DNA of 64,000 nt from Cutibacterium granulosum (GCF_900186975.1 NZ_LT906441.1:372001-436000); one strand, 5' to 3'. Positions 18,402 to 28,051 are shown, counted from the first letter of the stretch. The notes: generated by a model from the letters alone, not told the origin. Program-made: numbers and translations.

Positions 18402-18530
18402 TCAAAAATTGACGTGGTCTTGCACCACCTCTGCACGAACCCCCACAACGACTCTGCACAAAACTGTCAGTTCCCCTGGGGCTCAGTCACTCACATGTCT
18501 GGGGCACCGCCAGAGCGTCAAAAATTGTCA
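18402..18530. repeat. Paired dyad repeat (18455 / 18516) plus an extra dyad at 18402
   Basis: TGCACAAAACTGTCA at 18455 and CGTCAAAAATTGTCA at 18516 start 61 bp apart. A further TCAAAAATTGACG lies at 18402, about 40 bp upstream of the siderophore-interacting protein start. Confidence 0.7.
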
Positions 18531-18616
18531 GCGGCGTGCTCCCACGGGACGACGGTGTACGCTGCTTCATCCCTGGATAGACTGCTTCGTCCTTGGGACG
18601 GTGCCTCTCCCCTGTC

Positions 18617-18657
18617 GCACCACCCGCAGAACAGTCGTTGCACCACCCGCAGAACAG
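18617..18657. repeat. Exact 18-bp direct repeat, 23-bp period
   Basis: GCACCACCCGCAGAACAG at 18617 and again at 18640. Confidence 0.95.
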
Positions 18658-18706
18658 CGAGAACGAATCCCACTGGAACGACAGCGGCAATGGCCGACAC
18701 CGGAGG

Positions 18707-18782
18707 TGTCAAAAAACATCACCCCACGACTGATGGAGTCACGCAAACTGCGCCACCGAGCCTCGAGTGACAAAAATGTCGA
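18707..18782. repeat. Paired dyad repeat (18707 / 18768)
   Basis: TGTCAAAAAACATCA at 18707 and TGACAAAAATGTCGA at 18768; starts 61 bp apart. Confidence 0.8.
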
Positions 18783-19015
18783 CCCCCTTGGTCATGACAC
18801 GGGAACGCCTCGGGAGCGAGAACGCCTCGGTGATAAGTACCGGCAACACTCGGGAAGCAACCTCGGGAAGCTCAAAATCAGGTACTGGGATGCCGGAGTC
18901 AAGCTGGGGTGCCGGGGTCACCGGATTCAAGACTGAGGTGCCGGGTCCAAGTCGGCGGGGACTTCGTCGTCGGAAACCTGGTTCGGACACGCAAATGCCC
19001 CCACCTCTCGGGGAG

Positions 19016-19085
19016 TGTCAAAAATTGTCAGTCTCCCCAGCGCCAGGCCATGAGTGCCATGCACGCAGTACTTCAGAAATTCTGA
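19016..19085. repeat. Dyad repeat with a degenerate neighbour (19016 / 19072)
   Basis: TGTCAAAAATTGTCA at 19016; TTCAGAAATTCTGA at 19072 is a possible partner at a slightly short spacing (56 bp). Confidence 0.5.
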
Positions 19086-19211
19086 CGAAGGGCTTCGTCA
19101 CGAAAAGCCCTCCTCCTGATGGGTACCTCAAGAAGCAGCCCCCGATGTGGGCTGCAGGGAGGACCATCACCTCAACCGAGAAGCCCACAGGTGCGAAGAC
19201 GAATGACGGTG

Positions 19212-19287
19212 TGACAAAAATGTCGACCCCGGGGAGACATGGCAACAGAAATTCCCCACCTGGTGGTGCATCGTCAGAAAACTTTCA
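19212..19287. repeat. Paired dyad repeat (19212 / 19272)
   Basis: TGACAAAAATGTCGA at 19212 and CGTCAGAAAACTTTCA at 19272; starts 60 bp apart. Confidence 0.75.
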
Positions 19288-19685
19288 GACCACGCGCCAG
19301 GCCAGATCCGTCAGCCATGGGATTACCGAGACAGTACCGCCGCCACGAGACATGACTGGGTAGTGCGCGAGATAGGAGCGAGAATTCCGCAACAGAATCA
19401 CTCGCTGATCGCGCGATCATCCGGTAGCCGACGAGGTGGACGCCACGACCAGATCCCGACGACCACCACGGCCGTATCCCGTCGAGTCAGTGCGCGTTGC
19501 CGGGGTGGTGATGTTCACCCCGCCGAGATAGCGGAGAACCACCTCGACATGCACAGATGGGACTACCAATCCTGTCGTTCGTCGACCGTGTCGTCCACGG
19601 CTCTCCAAACATGGGAGGGGCCCTCTACCGATCCCGCCTACCGATCCCACTGCCAGCGCCGCGCTACGGACACCCCTAAACATGT

Positions 19686-19719
19686 GTGAGGGGCTCCCGG
19701 GATTCCGGGAGCCCCTCAC
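19686..19719 (-). terminator. Terminator of the rpsF-ssb-rpsR-rplI cluster
   Basis: GTGAGGGGCTCCCGG (19686-19700) pairs perfectly with CCGGGAGCCCCTCAC (19705-19719) around a four-base loop, 29 bases after the rplI stop. On the minus strand a short T-run follows. Confidence 0.9.
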
Positions 19720-19747
19720 ACCAAACTCAGTTTGGTTCAGGCCGCAC

Positions 19748-20197
19748 TCAGTTGGCGGCGACCGTCTCGACGCTGACATGCCCCGTGATGGAGTTGTGCA
19801 GCTTCACGGCCACAGCGTGCGTACCGATGGTCTTGATCGGCTTGGCGATCTCGATGGAACGCTTCTCCAAGGCTGGACCACCAGCCTTCTTCACGGCCAG
19901 GGCGATGTCGGCAGGAGTGACGGCGCCGAAGAGGCGTCCGGACTTGCCGGCCTGGACGGTGATCTGGACCTTGAGATCCTCCAGCTGGGAACGGACCAGC
20001 TCGGCCTGCTCCTTGGTCTTGATCTCCTTGGCGGCGCGGGCACGCTTGATCTGGTCGATCTGCACCTCGGCGCCACGGGTCCACCGGATGGCGTAGTTGT
20101 TGGGCAGTAGGTAGTTACGGCCGTAGCCGTCCTTGACCTCGACGATGTCGCCGGGAACACCCAGCTTGTCGATCGGAGCGGTGAGAATGAGCTTCAT
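19748..20197 (-). CDS. rplI: 50S ribosomal protein L9
   Basis: 149 residues, the normal length. The N-terminal RNA-binding domain is typical: MKLILTAPIDKLGVPGDIVEVKDGYGRNYLLP. A central charged helix and the C-terminal domain (IKTIGTHAVAVKLHNSITGHVSVETVAAN) follow. It binds 23S rRNA near the base of the L1 stalk. It is the last gene of the classic rpsF-ssb-rpsR-rplI cluster and starts 17 bases after rpsR. Confidence 0.98.
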   Translation of the reverse strand: MKLILTAPIDKLGVPGDIVEVKDGYGRNYLLPNNYAIRWTRGAEVQIDQIKRARAAKEIKTKEQAELVRSQLEDLKVQITVQAGKSGRLFGAVTPADIALAVKKAGGPALEKRSIEIAKPIKTIGTHAVAVKLHNSITGHVSVETVAAN

Positions 20198-20214
20198 GTG
20201 TCGTCCCTCCGTCC

Positions 20215-20451
20215 TCAGCGAGCCGTCGATGCGTACGGCAGCAGGGCAAGCTCACGCGCATTCTTGATCGCGATGGCGACCTTGCGCTGATCCTGCACCG
20301 ACAGTCCGGTGACGCGACGGGCACGAATCTTGCCGCGCTCAGAGATGAACTTGCGTAGCATTGCGGTGTCCTTGTAGTCGACCTCTCCGATGTGGACGGT
20401 CTTGACCGGGACGACCTTCTTCTTCACAGACTTGCGCTGTGGACTGGCCAT
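20215..20451 (-). CDS. rpsR: 30S ribosomal protein S18
   Basis: 78 residues with the conserved core [48 protein letters not shown]. The basic N-terminus lacks the CxxC zinc-type cysteines, so it is the zinc-independent form. It binds S6 on the 30S platform, and the S6 gene is two genes upstream in the same cluster. Confidence 0.98.
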   Translation of the reverse strand: MASPQRKSVKKKVVPVKTVHIGEVDYKDTAMLRKFISERGKIRARRVTGLSVQDQRKVAIAIKNARELALLPYASTAR

Positions 20452-20577
20452 TGTGGTGCTCTCCTTCTGAGAAGCCCGGCTCTCGCCGGAATGTGCCTGT
20501 CCCTACCCCATGCGGGGCGCGGAACCTGACGATGGATTGATGGAATGTGGGGGTTGCCTCGCACGAGGCAACATGGA

Positions 20578-21141
20578 TCAGAATGGGGGTTCCTCGCTGC
20601 TGGCCTGGCCCCAGACGTCCGTACCGCCGCCGCGGTTGTCATTGGTCTGGTCGTAGGACACGTAGGATCCCTGGCCCTGGTTCTGGCTCTGCCCGCCGCC
20701 GTTGAACGACTGGCTTGCACCATTGCCGAAACCTTGGTTGTTGCCGCCGAAGGAACCCCGTCCCCCGCCCTGACCGGACGGATTTCGGGTCACCGATGCC
20801 GAGGCGTACCGCAGTGAGGGGCCCACTTCCTGGACGTCGATCTCATGATTGGTACGACGGCTGCCGTCGCGGGCCTCGTAACTGCGTGCACGCAGATTGC
20901 CCTGGACGATGACTCGCATGCCCTTCGACAACGACTCGGCGACGTTCTCGGCATACTGCCGCCACACCGAGCAGTTGAGGAACATGGCTTCGCCGTCCCG
21001 CCACTCGTTGGTCTGGCGATCAAAGGTGCGCGGCGTCGAGGCGACCGTGAAGTTGGCCACGGGAACCCCGGACGGGGTGAAACGCAGTTCAGGATCGGCG
21101 GTGAGGTTGCCGATCACGGTGATGGATGTTTCTCCTGCCAT
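20578..21141 (-). CDS. ssb: Single-stranded DNA-binding protein
   Basis: 187 residues. The N-terminal OB fold ([29 protein letters not shown], then [30 protein letters not shown]) is standard. It is followed by a Gly/Asn/Gln-rich disordered linker and the acidic tip SSEEPPF, which binds partner repair and replication proteins. Position between rpsF and rpsR is the conserved bacterial arrangement. Confidence 0.98.
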   Translation of the reverse strand: MAGETSITVIGNLTADPELRFTPSGVPVANFTVASTPRTFDRQTNEWRDGEAMFLNCSVWRQYAENVAESLSKGMRVIVQGNLRARSYEARDGSRRTNHEIDVQEVGPSLRYASASVTRNPSGQGGGRGSFGGNNQGFGNGASQSFNGGGQSQNQGQGSYVSYDQTNDNRGGGTDVWGQASSEEPPF

Positions 21142-21315
21142 GTGAGACTCCGAATCAGAAAGGCGTGGATCGATGGGTCACTCACGTGACTCCGTTGGTT
21201 CCATGTCTACCCGACTGGTGAGACAGTTTCTTGTCAAACTTCATCGACCAGCAGGTCCACACGGCAACCAGGTGCCCGGTAGTCGCAGCGGGCGTCCTCT
21301 CACGTGAGGGGTTGC

Positions 21316-21606
21316 TCAGTGAATCTCCGGACGCATGACCTTGGTACGCATGATCTTCTCGTCAATGGCGAAGAGACGATCAATCTCCTGAACCGTCGCC
21401 GGCTCACAGGTCACGTTGAGGACGACATAGATCGCCTCGGACTTGTTCTGAATCTCATAGGCCAAGCGACGCTTGCCCCACACGTCGACCTTGTCGACGG
21501 TTCCCTTCTCGTCGGTGACAACCTTCAGGTACTTCTCCATGACGGAATCGACCTGGCGCTCTTCGACGGTGGGATCGATAAGGATCATGACCTCGTACTT
21601 ACGCAT
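21316..21606 (-). CDS. rpsF: 30S ribosomal protein S6
   Basis: 96 residues; MRKYEVMILIDPTVEERQVDSVMEKYLKVV and KRRLAYEIQNKSEAIYVVLNVTCEPATVQEIDR are family signatures. AGGAGG precedes the ATG. It heads the rpsF-ssb-rpsR-rplI cluster, with a promoter and hairpin leader upstream. Confidence 0.98.
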   Translation of the reverse strand: MRKYEVMILIDPTVEERQVDSVMEKYLKVVTDEKGTVDKVDVWGKRRLAYEIQNKSEAIYVVLNVTCEPATVQEIDRLFAIDEKIMRTKVMRPEIH

Positions 21607-21636
21607 ACGCTGACTCCACCTCCTCTGGTCTCTGCG

Positions 21637-21657
21637 GCCACGGGTACGTCCCGTGGC
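21637..21657 (-). promoter_or_regulatory. Hairpin in the rpsF leader
   Basis: GCCACGGG-ACGTA-CCCGTGGC on the minus strand, followed by CCGC and then the rpsF ribosome binding site. In many bacteria the S6:S18 complex autoregulates through an rpsF leader hairpin with a CCG element. This could be that structure, but the match is only suggestive. Confidence 0.35.
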
Positions 21658-21728
21658 AGGAGGGCGTAATGCCTGTCACCCCAGTTGGCCGGTGTGACAT
21701 CGACGTCAATACAGGACGCCGAGCTTTC

Positions 21729-21757
21729 ACTATATCTGCTCAGGCCCCGTGGACCAA
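21729..21757 (-). promoter_or_regulatory. Promoter of the ribosomal cluster
   Basis: On the minus strand TTGGTC (21752-21757) and TATAGT (21729-21734) are 17 bp apart, a good sigma-70-type promoter with a leader of about 115 bases before rpsF. Confidence 0.65.
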
Positions 21758-21834
21758 GCCGAGGGGACGGCCTCGACCAACGAAGCAGATCCCCGGTGGC
21801 GACGAAAAACAGACGACGAATGAGGTCGACCGTC

Positions 21835-22218
21835 TCAGCGTCGACGTTCCGGACCGGGAATGAGGATCTCCCCCGCCTCGCGCCAAGCCAGCAGACCGCC
21901 GGTGATGAAATCGGCTCGAAAACCTTGCTCCCGCACTGCATGGGCCAGATGCCCGGAGCGCAGTCCCGTGTCGCACATCAGCACGAAATGCGGGTCCGGC
22001 TCCGCCAGAGGGTCATCGGCCCAGACGGCCGACATCGGGTCGGAGAGCAGCTCCTTGGGACCCACCCGTCGGGCGCCGGGGGCATGGCCAGCCTCGAACT
22101 CACCCACGGTTCGCACGTCGACGAGAACCCCACCCTTCGACAGGGCGGTCAGTGCGGTGGGCACGTCAATGCCATCGGAGGGCATGCCGTGATTGGTGAG
22201 GAAATTGCGCAGTCCCAT
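21835..22218 (-). CDS. Rhodanese-like sulfurtransferase domain protein
   Basis: 127 residues, a single rhodanese domain: VLVDVRTVGEFEAGHAPGARRV, then the active-site loop LMCDTGLRSGHLAHAV with its catalytic Cys. Such proteins carry persulfide sulfur in the cytoplasm. The start has no ribosome binding site; TAGACT lies seven bases upstream, so it is probably leaderless. Confidence 0.9.
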   Translation of the reverse strand: MGLRNFLTNHGMPSDGIDVPTALTALSKGGVLVDVRTVGEFEAGHAPGARRVGPKELLSDPMSAVWADDPLAEPDPHFVLMCDTGLRSGHLAHAVREQGFRADFITGGLLAWREAGEILIPGPERRR

Positions 22219-22225
22219 GGGTGAA

Positions 22226-22231
22226 AGTCTA
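22226..22231 (-). promoter_or_regulatory. -10 box TAGACT of a leaderless start
   Basis: TAGACT on the minus strand, seven bases before the rhodanese ATG. Confidence 0.6.
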
Positions 22232-22617
22232 CGAGAGTGCGGAAGGCGGGGGTCTGGCGGGAATTTTTGTCATTGCCTGACGGGGGCGCAGAGGGGCAGG
22301 CGCACAGCCCTACCCCCCACCCCTGGAGTCCCGCACCCACGTGGACACGGTCGGAAAGCCATGGGGGTCGGGGTGGACGTGGTCCTTGCCCCCGCACCCC
22401 ACGTGGGCACGATTGCCCAGAGGTGAGCGAGGGGAAGCAGGCACCCTTGGTCAGGTCCCGGTCGCAGGGGCTGGCCCGTTCGTGGGGAGATCGGGCTGAA
22501 GAGCTTCCCTGGCCTGCCCCACCCGGGAGCCGGGCCCGAACCACGGATCGAAAATCATCTCATGTTGCCCGCAACCCCAACCGGAGTTCTTCGCTCAGGC
22601 TCGGCCCCATGTGATGC
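22232..22617. other. Intergenic, no gene seen
   Basis: About 390 bases. A degenerate dyad-like GGAATTTTTGTCATTG lies near 22260; otherwise nothing is recognised. Confidence 0.5.
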
Positions 22618-24765
22618 TCAGTGACGCTGTCCGTTGGACCCGCCGTCCTTGTGCACCCTGCCGTTCCTGCGAGCATCCTTGCCGGCACCGCCCTTACGTC
22701 GGATGGCGATCTTGGAGTACATCTCCTCAATCACACCGGTGAATCGTTTCTCCACCTCACGACGGCGCACCTTGAGGGTCGGGGTGAGCAGTCCGTTGTC
22801 GGTGGTGAACTCGTCCCACAGCACGCTCAGATCCCGAATCTGCTCCTGGTGGGGCAGTTTGGCACTCAGCTCGGCCACCCGCCTGCGGATCTCCTCGGCC
22901 AGTTCCGGGCTGCGCAGTTTCTCGTTGGCCGACAGGCTCGTGATGTGCAGGCGCTCGGCCAGCTGCTCGACCTGCGGCAGGGACGGTTTGACGAGCAGGG
23001 TGAGGCAGGGGCGATTGTCGCCCAGGATCACGGCCTGTTCGAAGAGCGGGTCCTTGAGCAGTTCGGCCTCGATCGGCTGGGGAGCGACGTTCTTGCCGTT
23101 GAGGGTGACGATGATGTCCTTGAGCCGGTCGGTGATGAGCAGGTAGCCATCCTCGTCCAGACGTCCGACATCGCCGGTGCGCAGCCACCCGTCGTCGAAC
23201 GCGGCCTCGGTGGCCTCCGGCTGGTTCCAGTAGCCCTTCATGACGTTCTTGCCCCAGTACTGCACCTCGCCGTCGTCGGCGATGCGGATCCTGGAACCGT
23301 GGATCGGGCGCCCCGCGGTACCGAACTTGTGGGCTGCCGGGCAGTTGAAGCTCACCAGTGGGCTGGCCTCGGTGAGTCCGTAGCCCTGACTCACGAGGAT
23401 CCCACAGGCCGCGAAGAACTCCTCAACCTCCTTGCGCAGTGGGGCACCGCCGGCGGCCAGCACCTTCTTGGGGCCACCGACGGCGTCCCGAATGGAGTGC
23501 AGCACCAAAGCGTCAGCCAGCTTGTGCTGCACCTTGAGAATGCGCCCGGGGGTGCCGCCGGCCTCACCGACGTCCCACCACTGCTTGCCCACCTGCAACG
23601 ACCAGTCGAAGATCCGCTTCTTGGCCGGGGAGTCGGAGACCTTCTCCTGGGCCACCGTCATGACCTGCTCATAGAGCTTGGGAACACTCACGAACAGCGT
23701 CGGACGCACCTCGGCGAGCATCGAACCGACCGTCTTGGGATTGGTGACGAAGGTGTTGAGGCAGCCGTGGCTGATGAGCGTCATCGACCAACCCCACTCA
23801 TAGGCGTGGGAGAGGGGCAGGAAGCACAGCGAGTGGTCGGTGGGCTGGAAGTCGAAGAAGGCGTCGAGCGACGCGATCTCGGACAGCACACCCTCGTGGG
23901 TGAGCATGACCCCCTTGGGGGAACCCGTGGTCCCGGAGGTGTAGATGAGGGCAGCGACGTCGTCGGGTCGAGCCTGATCCATCCGCTCGGCGACAATCGC
24001 GTCGAGCTGGGCACGATGATCCTGCTGCGCGTCACGGACGGGGCCGGCGGGCTGGTCGGTGATGGACGCCTGGACGACACTGGGCCGATCACTGCTGGAC
24101 GAGCCCTCCGAGCGTTCATCTCGCTGTCGGTCTTCTCCTGGCTCTGACTGCCCCTTCCCCGGGTGCTCGGCGACGCGGGCCGTCTGCGAGGGCTGCGCGT
24201 CAGACGCGACGGCAGGCCACCGCGAACCATCTGACGTCAGCGCCCCGGAGTCGTCCAGTCCACCACCAGCCACCAGATCGGCGAAGGAGATCGTGGCGAT
24301 GGCAGGATCGTCGGGCAGGTCACCGTCGAGGACGATGATTCGTTCCAGGCTCGGCATGCGGTCGGCTACGCTCAAGGCGCGCTGTGCCAAGGATTTGTCG
24401 GCGACGGCCAGCACCCGCACCTGCGCGTCGGAGATGATGTGGACGATCTGCTCGGGGGTGCTCGTGGGAAAGATCGGCACCGGGATCGCGCCGACCGTCA
24501 ATGCCGCAAGATCCAACTCGAGCCACTCCGGGCAGTTGTGGGCGAAGATCGAGATACGATCGCCGCGGCACAGTCCGTCGTCGGTGACGAACCCCGGATC
24601 GACCAGGCAGCGGGCGACGGCGTCCACCCGACGCCCCAGCTCGGCGTAGGTGTGCAGCACCCATTCCCCGTCACGGCGTACCCGGGTGGCCGGACGGAAA
24701 CCGTGCTGGGAGCGCGTGCGGGCGAACAGATGCGCCAAGTGGTTGACGGCCAATTCCTGCGTCAT
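22618..24765 (-). CDS. Long-chain acyl-CoA synthetase (AMP-forming) with internal insertion
   Basis: 715 residues from ATG 24765, five bases after AGGAG; the adjacent GTG at 24768 is too close. The ANL-superfamily P-loop LIYTSGTTGSPKGVMLTH starts near residue 273. Later motifs include GYGLTEASPLVSFN, DGWLRTGDVGRLDEDGYLLITDRLKDIIVTLNGKNVAPQPIE. The family activates fatty acids with ATP and CoA. Residues about 170-250 are a Ser/Asp/Gln/Arg-rich stretch immediately before the P-loop with no folded appearance, an in-frame low-complexity insertion that makes the protein about 100 residues longer than usual. Confidence 0.9.
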   Translation of the reverse strand: MTQELAVNHLAHLFARTRSQHGFRPATRVRRDGEWVLHTYAELGRRVDAVARCLVDPGFVTDDGLCRGDRISIFAHNCPEWLELDLAALTVGAIPVPIFPTSTPEQIVHIISDAQVRVLAVADKSLAQRALSVADRMPSLERIIVLDGDLPDDPAIATISFADLVAGGGLDDSGALTSDGSRWPAVASDAQPSQTARVAEHPGKGQSEPGEDRQRDERSEGSSSSDRPSVVQASITDQPAGPVRDAQQDHRAQLDAIVAERMDQARPDDVAALIYTSGTTGSPKGVMLTHEGVLSEIASLDAFFDFQPTDHSLCFLPLSHAYEWGWSMTLISHGCLNTFVTNPKTVGSMLAEVRPTLFVSVPKLYEQVMTVAQEKVSDSPAKKRIFDWSLQVGKQWWDVGEAGGTPGRILKVQHKLADALVLHSIRDAVGGPKKVLAAGGAPLRKEVEEFFAACGILVSQGYGLTEASPLVSFNCPAAHKFGTAGRPIHGSRIRIADDGEVQYWGKNVMKGYWNQPEATEAAFDDGWLRTGDVGRLDEDGYLLITDRLKDIIVTLNGKNVAPQPIEAELLKDPLFEQAVILGDNRPCLTLLVKPSLPQVEQLAERLHITSLSANEKLRSPELAEEIRRRVAELSAKLPHQEQIRDLSVLWDEFTTDNGLLTPTLKVRRREVEKRFTGVIEEMYSKIAIRRKGGAGKDARRNGRVHKDGGSNGQRH

Positions 24766-25528
24766 CACTACTCCTGACCGCAGAGCGAATTCATGGCATC
24801 CATCCTACGGCCACTGGCGGTCTGACCGGTGGCCAACCAGGAATGTGACCACGCCAGACGGGCGGCAGCACGGTCGCACGCAGACCTTCCCCAGCCCTGT
24901 TCCAGCCACCAGCTCACCACTTCGACCACGGCAACCTCCCACGCCACTCGTTGCACAGAACTGTCCATTCCGGCAGCTCTCCGCCTTGCAATGCATGGCA
25001 GCTCACGATGGCGGTGAAAACGCGAGTGTGGTGGAGCAATCCTTCCCAAGGAACCCGACCTGACAGCGAGCCTCGGCAAATCTGTGTGGCCGTGGGCAGC
25101 CTCCGCCCGGAAAGTCTCGATTGCCATCAGTACGTTCTCCCCAGCGCCCCTCCAGGAGCCCACGCACAGGGGCCAAACGCCAGCGTGACACTCCATGGGG
25201 GACGGGCCAGGAGCCCACAGGGGCCTGACCATCTCTTCCGAGGGGCGTGAAGCCAAGACCAAGTGCCCCCGGCGAAAACGACCTTGCGCACGGTGCCCGG
25301 GCCACGGACAATCCCTGCCCGGTGAGACCCCAGTCCCGCCCGGTGAAATTCGACAACTCAATCAGGTCAGCGCCGCTCAGCAGGAGATGGGTGGAGCCGC
25401 CGGGTGTGACCGAACCAGCACGATGCAGGTCAGAACTCGATGCGCCGGACCAGAGCTTGCGAAAAATACCGCCCGCGCTGGCTGCAGTCACGAACGGGAC
25501 GCACACCCCGGTCTGGTGACATTTTTGT
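24766..25528. other. Intergenic, one dyad pair
   Basis: About 760 bases with no credible gene. A dyad pair lies at its end (25457-25531), just beyond the endonuclease IV stop. Confidence 0.55.
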
Positions 25529-25531
25529 TCA
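25457..25531. repeat. Paired dyad repeat (25457 / 25517)
   Basis: TTGCGAAAAATACC (degenerate) at 25457 and TGACATTTTTGTTCA at 25517; starts 60 bp apart. The second overlaps the 3' end of the endonuclease IV gene by three bases. Confidence 0.6.
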
Positions 25532-26329
25532 CTGCCGCCTCAGGACCTGCTCGATCCACTCGACATCGGCTCGGCGATCTGGCTCGTCACCCGGGGTCTC
25601 CACCACCGTCGGGGCATCGGCGGCAGCAATGACCTCGCCCAATGCCTGCGGATCGATCTGCCCCTGCCCGAGGTTGGCGTGCCGATCACGTCCGGATCCC
25701 GCAGCCCCCTGGGAGTCGTTGGCGTGCACCAGGTCGATGCGTCCGGTGATGGCTCGGATGTCATCAACGAGCGTGTTCATGTCCAGACCGGCGGCAAACG
25801 CATGACAGGTATCCAGGCAGAATCCGACGTTCTCGGCACCCCGTGCCGCCCCGATCGCCTGCCAGGTGCCGGTGAGTCGCTCCAGGGTGCGAGCCATGGC
25901 GTTCTCCCCGCCGGCAGTGTTCTCCACCAGCAGCGGCACCGGGAAGTCGAATCCGTCGATGGCCTTGCGCCAGTTGTCCTGCCCCTTCTCGATCGGCTCA
26001 CCCTGACGCACGTGCCCGCCGTGCACGACGACACCGATCGCCCCGATCTCAGCTGCGGCGTCAAGGGTCTGCTGGACGAGTTTTCGACTCGGGATACGGA
26101 TCCGGTTGTTGAGTGAGGCGAGGTTGATGACGAACGGGGAATGGACCACCACGGTGACACCGGCCTTCTGCGCCGCCTCCCGGACGGCTTGGGCCCCGCC
26201 CGGGTTGTCGAAGCGTGGCTTCTTCCACGACTGGGGATCCGAGACCGTCACCTGGGCCAGATTGCCCACGACACGACCACCAAGGACGTCGTCCAGACTG
26301 ACGTGGGAACCGATGGGATGAGCACTCAT
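25529..26329 (-). CDS. nfo: Endonuclease IV (apurinic/apyrimidinic endonuclease)
   Basis: 266 residues. TIM-barrel AP endonuclease with zinc-ligand motifs: VVVHSPFVINLAS, VVHGGHV, LLVENTAGGENAM, VGFCLDTCHAFAAG, DLVHANDSQGAAGSGRDRHANLGQG and a late VETPGD. It cuts abasic sites in base-excision repair. The start is probably leaderless: TAGTCT lies six bases before the ATG on the minus strand. It is divergent from the dehydrogenase gene at 26400. Confidence 0.95.
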   Translation of the reverse strand: MSAHPIGSHVSLDDVLGGRVVGNLAQVTVSDPQSWKKPRFDNPGGAQAVREAAQKAGVTVVVHSPFVINLASLNNRIRIPSRKLVQQTLDAAAEIGAIGVVVHGGHVRQGEPIEKGQDNWRKAIDGFDFPVPLLVENTAGGENAMARTLERLTGTWQAIGAARGAENVGFCLDTCHAFAAGLDMNTLVDDIRAITGRIDLVHANDSQGAAGSGRDRHANLGQGQIDPQALGEVIAAADAPTVVETPGDEPDRRADVEWIEQVLRRQ

Positions 26330-26335
26330 GGGCCA

Positions 26336-26341
26336 AGACTA
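26336..26341 (-). promoter_or_regulatory. -10 box TAGTCT of nfo
   Basis: Six bases before the nfo ATG on the minus strand; no ribosome binding site. Confidence 0.55.
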
Positions 26342-26386
26342 ACCAGAGAGTCCTCGGCTGCTGTGGTCTGAGGAAGCAAGCTGCCG

Positions 26387-26392
26387 TAGATT
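26387..26392 (+). promoter_or_regulatory. -10 box TAGATT of a leaderless start
   Basis: Seven bases before ATG 26400. The two divergent -10 boxes are only about 45 bp apart. Confidence 0.55.
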
Positions 26393-26399
26393 GGTGGTC

Positions 26400-27242
26400 A
26401 TGGCAACGAGCATGGTCACGGGCGGCACGTCGGGAATTGGCCGGGAGTTCGTCACCCAGCTGGCGTCACGGGGCGACGACATCGTCATCGTCGCCCGGGA
26501 CACCACTCGGATGGCGCAGATCAAGGAGCAGATCGAGGCCCGCTACGGAGTGAGCGTGGAGACGATCCAGGCCGACCTCTCCAACCGACACGACGTGGCC
26601 TCGGTGGCGGAGCGTCTGGAAGACCCGGACAGCCCCATCGACCTGCTCGTCAACGACGCCGGTTTTGCCGTGCACGCCAAGATCCTCGATCCCGACTCGC
26701 TGGAGTTGCAGAATCGCGCCTTCGAGGTGATGTGCCGCGCCGTTCTGGAGCTGTCGGCGGCGGCAGGGCGTGCCATGGTCTCCCGCGGGCACGGTGCCAT
26801 CCTCAACGTCTCGAGCTCCAGCGCGTGGATCAACACCGGCAACTACTCGGCCCTCAAGGCCTGGGTGCTCACCTTCACCGAGGGCCTGGCCAACGAGCTG
26901 CACGGCACCGGCGTGCACGCCATGGCCCTGTGCCCCGGCTGGGTGCACACCGAGTTCCACTCCCGTGCCGGGGTGACGGCCAACCACCTTCCGGACTTCT
27001 TCTGGATCCCGGCCGACGTGCTGGTGCGCGAGGCCCTGGCCGATCTGGACCGCGGCAAGGTGGTGAGCGTGCCGACCCCGCTGTGGAAACTGTTCATCGC
27101 AGTGGCCAGTCACGCCCCGCGCTCAGCAATGCGGTTCCTCTCCCGCACCCTGAGTTCCAGTCGTGACAAGGACGACCACCCGCAAACGACGAATTCCCCC
27201 ACCACGCACAACGCTCCCTCCACACACAGCACCGAGGCCTGA
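26400..27242 (+). CDS. Short-chain dehydrogenase/reductase
   Basis: 280 residues from ATG 26400. NAD(P)-binding TGGTSGIG at residues 7-14, LVNDAGFAVHAK, a catalytic Ser region (NVSSSSAWI) and the YSALK active-site motif are all present, followed by LCPGWVHTEF. Substrate is unknown; the plain keto-reductase type often acts on lipids. The last 40 residues are a hydrophilic Thr/Ser/His tail. Four bases separate it from the acyltransferase gene, so the pair is an operon and probably acts in lipid metabolism. Confidence 0.88.
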   Translation: MATSMVTGGTSGIGREFVTQLASRGDDIVIVARDTTRMAQIKEQIEARYGVSVETIQADLSNRHDVASVAERLEDPDSPIDLLVNDAGFAVHAKILDPDSLELQNRAFEVMCRAVLELSAAAGRAMVSRGHGAILNVSSSSAWINTGNYSALKAWVLTFTEGLANELHGTGVHAMALCPGWVHTEFHSRAGVTANHLPDFFWIPADVLVREALADLDRGKVVSVPTPLWKLFIAVASHAPRSAMRFLSRTLSSSRDKDDHPQTTNSPTTHNAPSTHSTEA

Positions 27243-27245
27243 CCC

Positions 27246-28049
27246 ATGAGACATGACATGGGGGCCAAGCCAACCAAGTCTCGAGGGCGCTACACCAGCA
27301 CTCTGTCAGCAGTGAGCCGGGAGGCCGCCAACCTGCTGCTGCTCAAGCCGCTGGTGTGGCGTCTCACCGATGTCACCGTGCACGGAGTTGCCAATCTGGA
27401 TTCCCTGGACGGTGCCTACATCGTCGTGGCCAACCACTCCTCGCACCTGGACACACCGCTCATCTTCGGGTCGATGCCACGTCGGCTGTCGAAGTACTTG
27501 GCAACCGGGGCAGCTGCCGACCACTTCTTCACCAACTGGCTACACGCCATCACACCGGTGATGTTCTTCAATGCCTTTCCGGTCGATCGAGGCAAGGGCA
27601 AGGCTCGGGTGGCCACTCGAGGGACCACCGCGCATGGGATGGCCGGGTCCCTGCTCACCGACGGCGTGCCGCTGCTCATCTTCCCGGAGGGCACCCGGTC
27701 CCGCACCGGCGCCATGGGGACGTTCAAGCCCGGAACAGCCGCCCTGTCGATCTCGCGTGAGGTGCCGATCATCCCGGTGGCCATCGTTGGCGCCTTCGCC
27801 GCCATGCCCAGCGACAGCGGGCTGCCCAAGGGGCGTCCGCCGGTTCACGTCGTCTACGGACATCCGATGGAACCGGCCCCTGGTGAGATCGCCCACAAGT
27901 TCTCCGAACGAGTGCGCCGTCAGATCATCGAGTTGCATGACCAGACCGCCAGGGCATACGGGATGCCCACCCTTGCCGAATACGCCCGCACCCTCGCCCT
28001 GGAACGGTCGACGACGAAACCTGCCGGTGAGGAGCCCCATTCCGGGTGA
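27246..28049 (+). CDS. 1-acyl-sn-glycerol-3-phosphate acyltransferase family (PlsC)
   Basis: 267 residues. The acyltransferase motifs NHSSHLDTP (HX4D catalytic pair) and FPEGTRSRTGAMGTFKPG are present in the right order and spacing. The family transfers an acyl chain to lysophosphatidic acid at the membrane; related members modify other lysolipids. It follows the dehydrogenase gene by four bases. A short hairpin (28052-28076) follows the stop. Confidence 0.88.
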   Translation: MRHDMGAKPTKSRGRYTSTLSAVSREAANLLLLKPLVWRLTDVTVHGVANLDSLDGAYIVVANHSSHLDTPLIFGSMPRRLSKYLATGAAADHFFTNWLHAITPVMFFNAFPVDRGKGKARVATRGTTAHGMAGSLLTDGVPLLIFPEGTRSRTGAMGTFKPGTAALSISREVPIIPVAIVGAFAAMPSDSGLPKGRPPVHVVYGHPMEPAPGEIAHKFSERVRRQIIELHDQTARAYGMPTLAEYARTLALERSTTKPAGEEPHSG

Positions 28050-28051
28050 GA

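Larger units (their letters stand above)
18365..19685. other. 1.3-kb non-coding repeat-rich region
   Basis: No gene is convincing on either strand. Contents: four dyad clusters (18402-18530, 18707-18782, 19016-19085, 19212-19287) and a 23-bp-period direct repeat at 18617-18657. Confidence 0.7.
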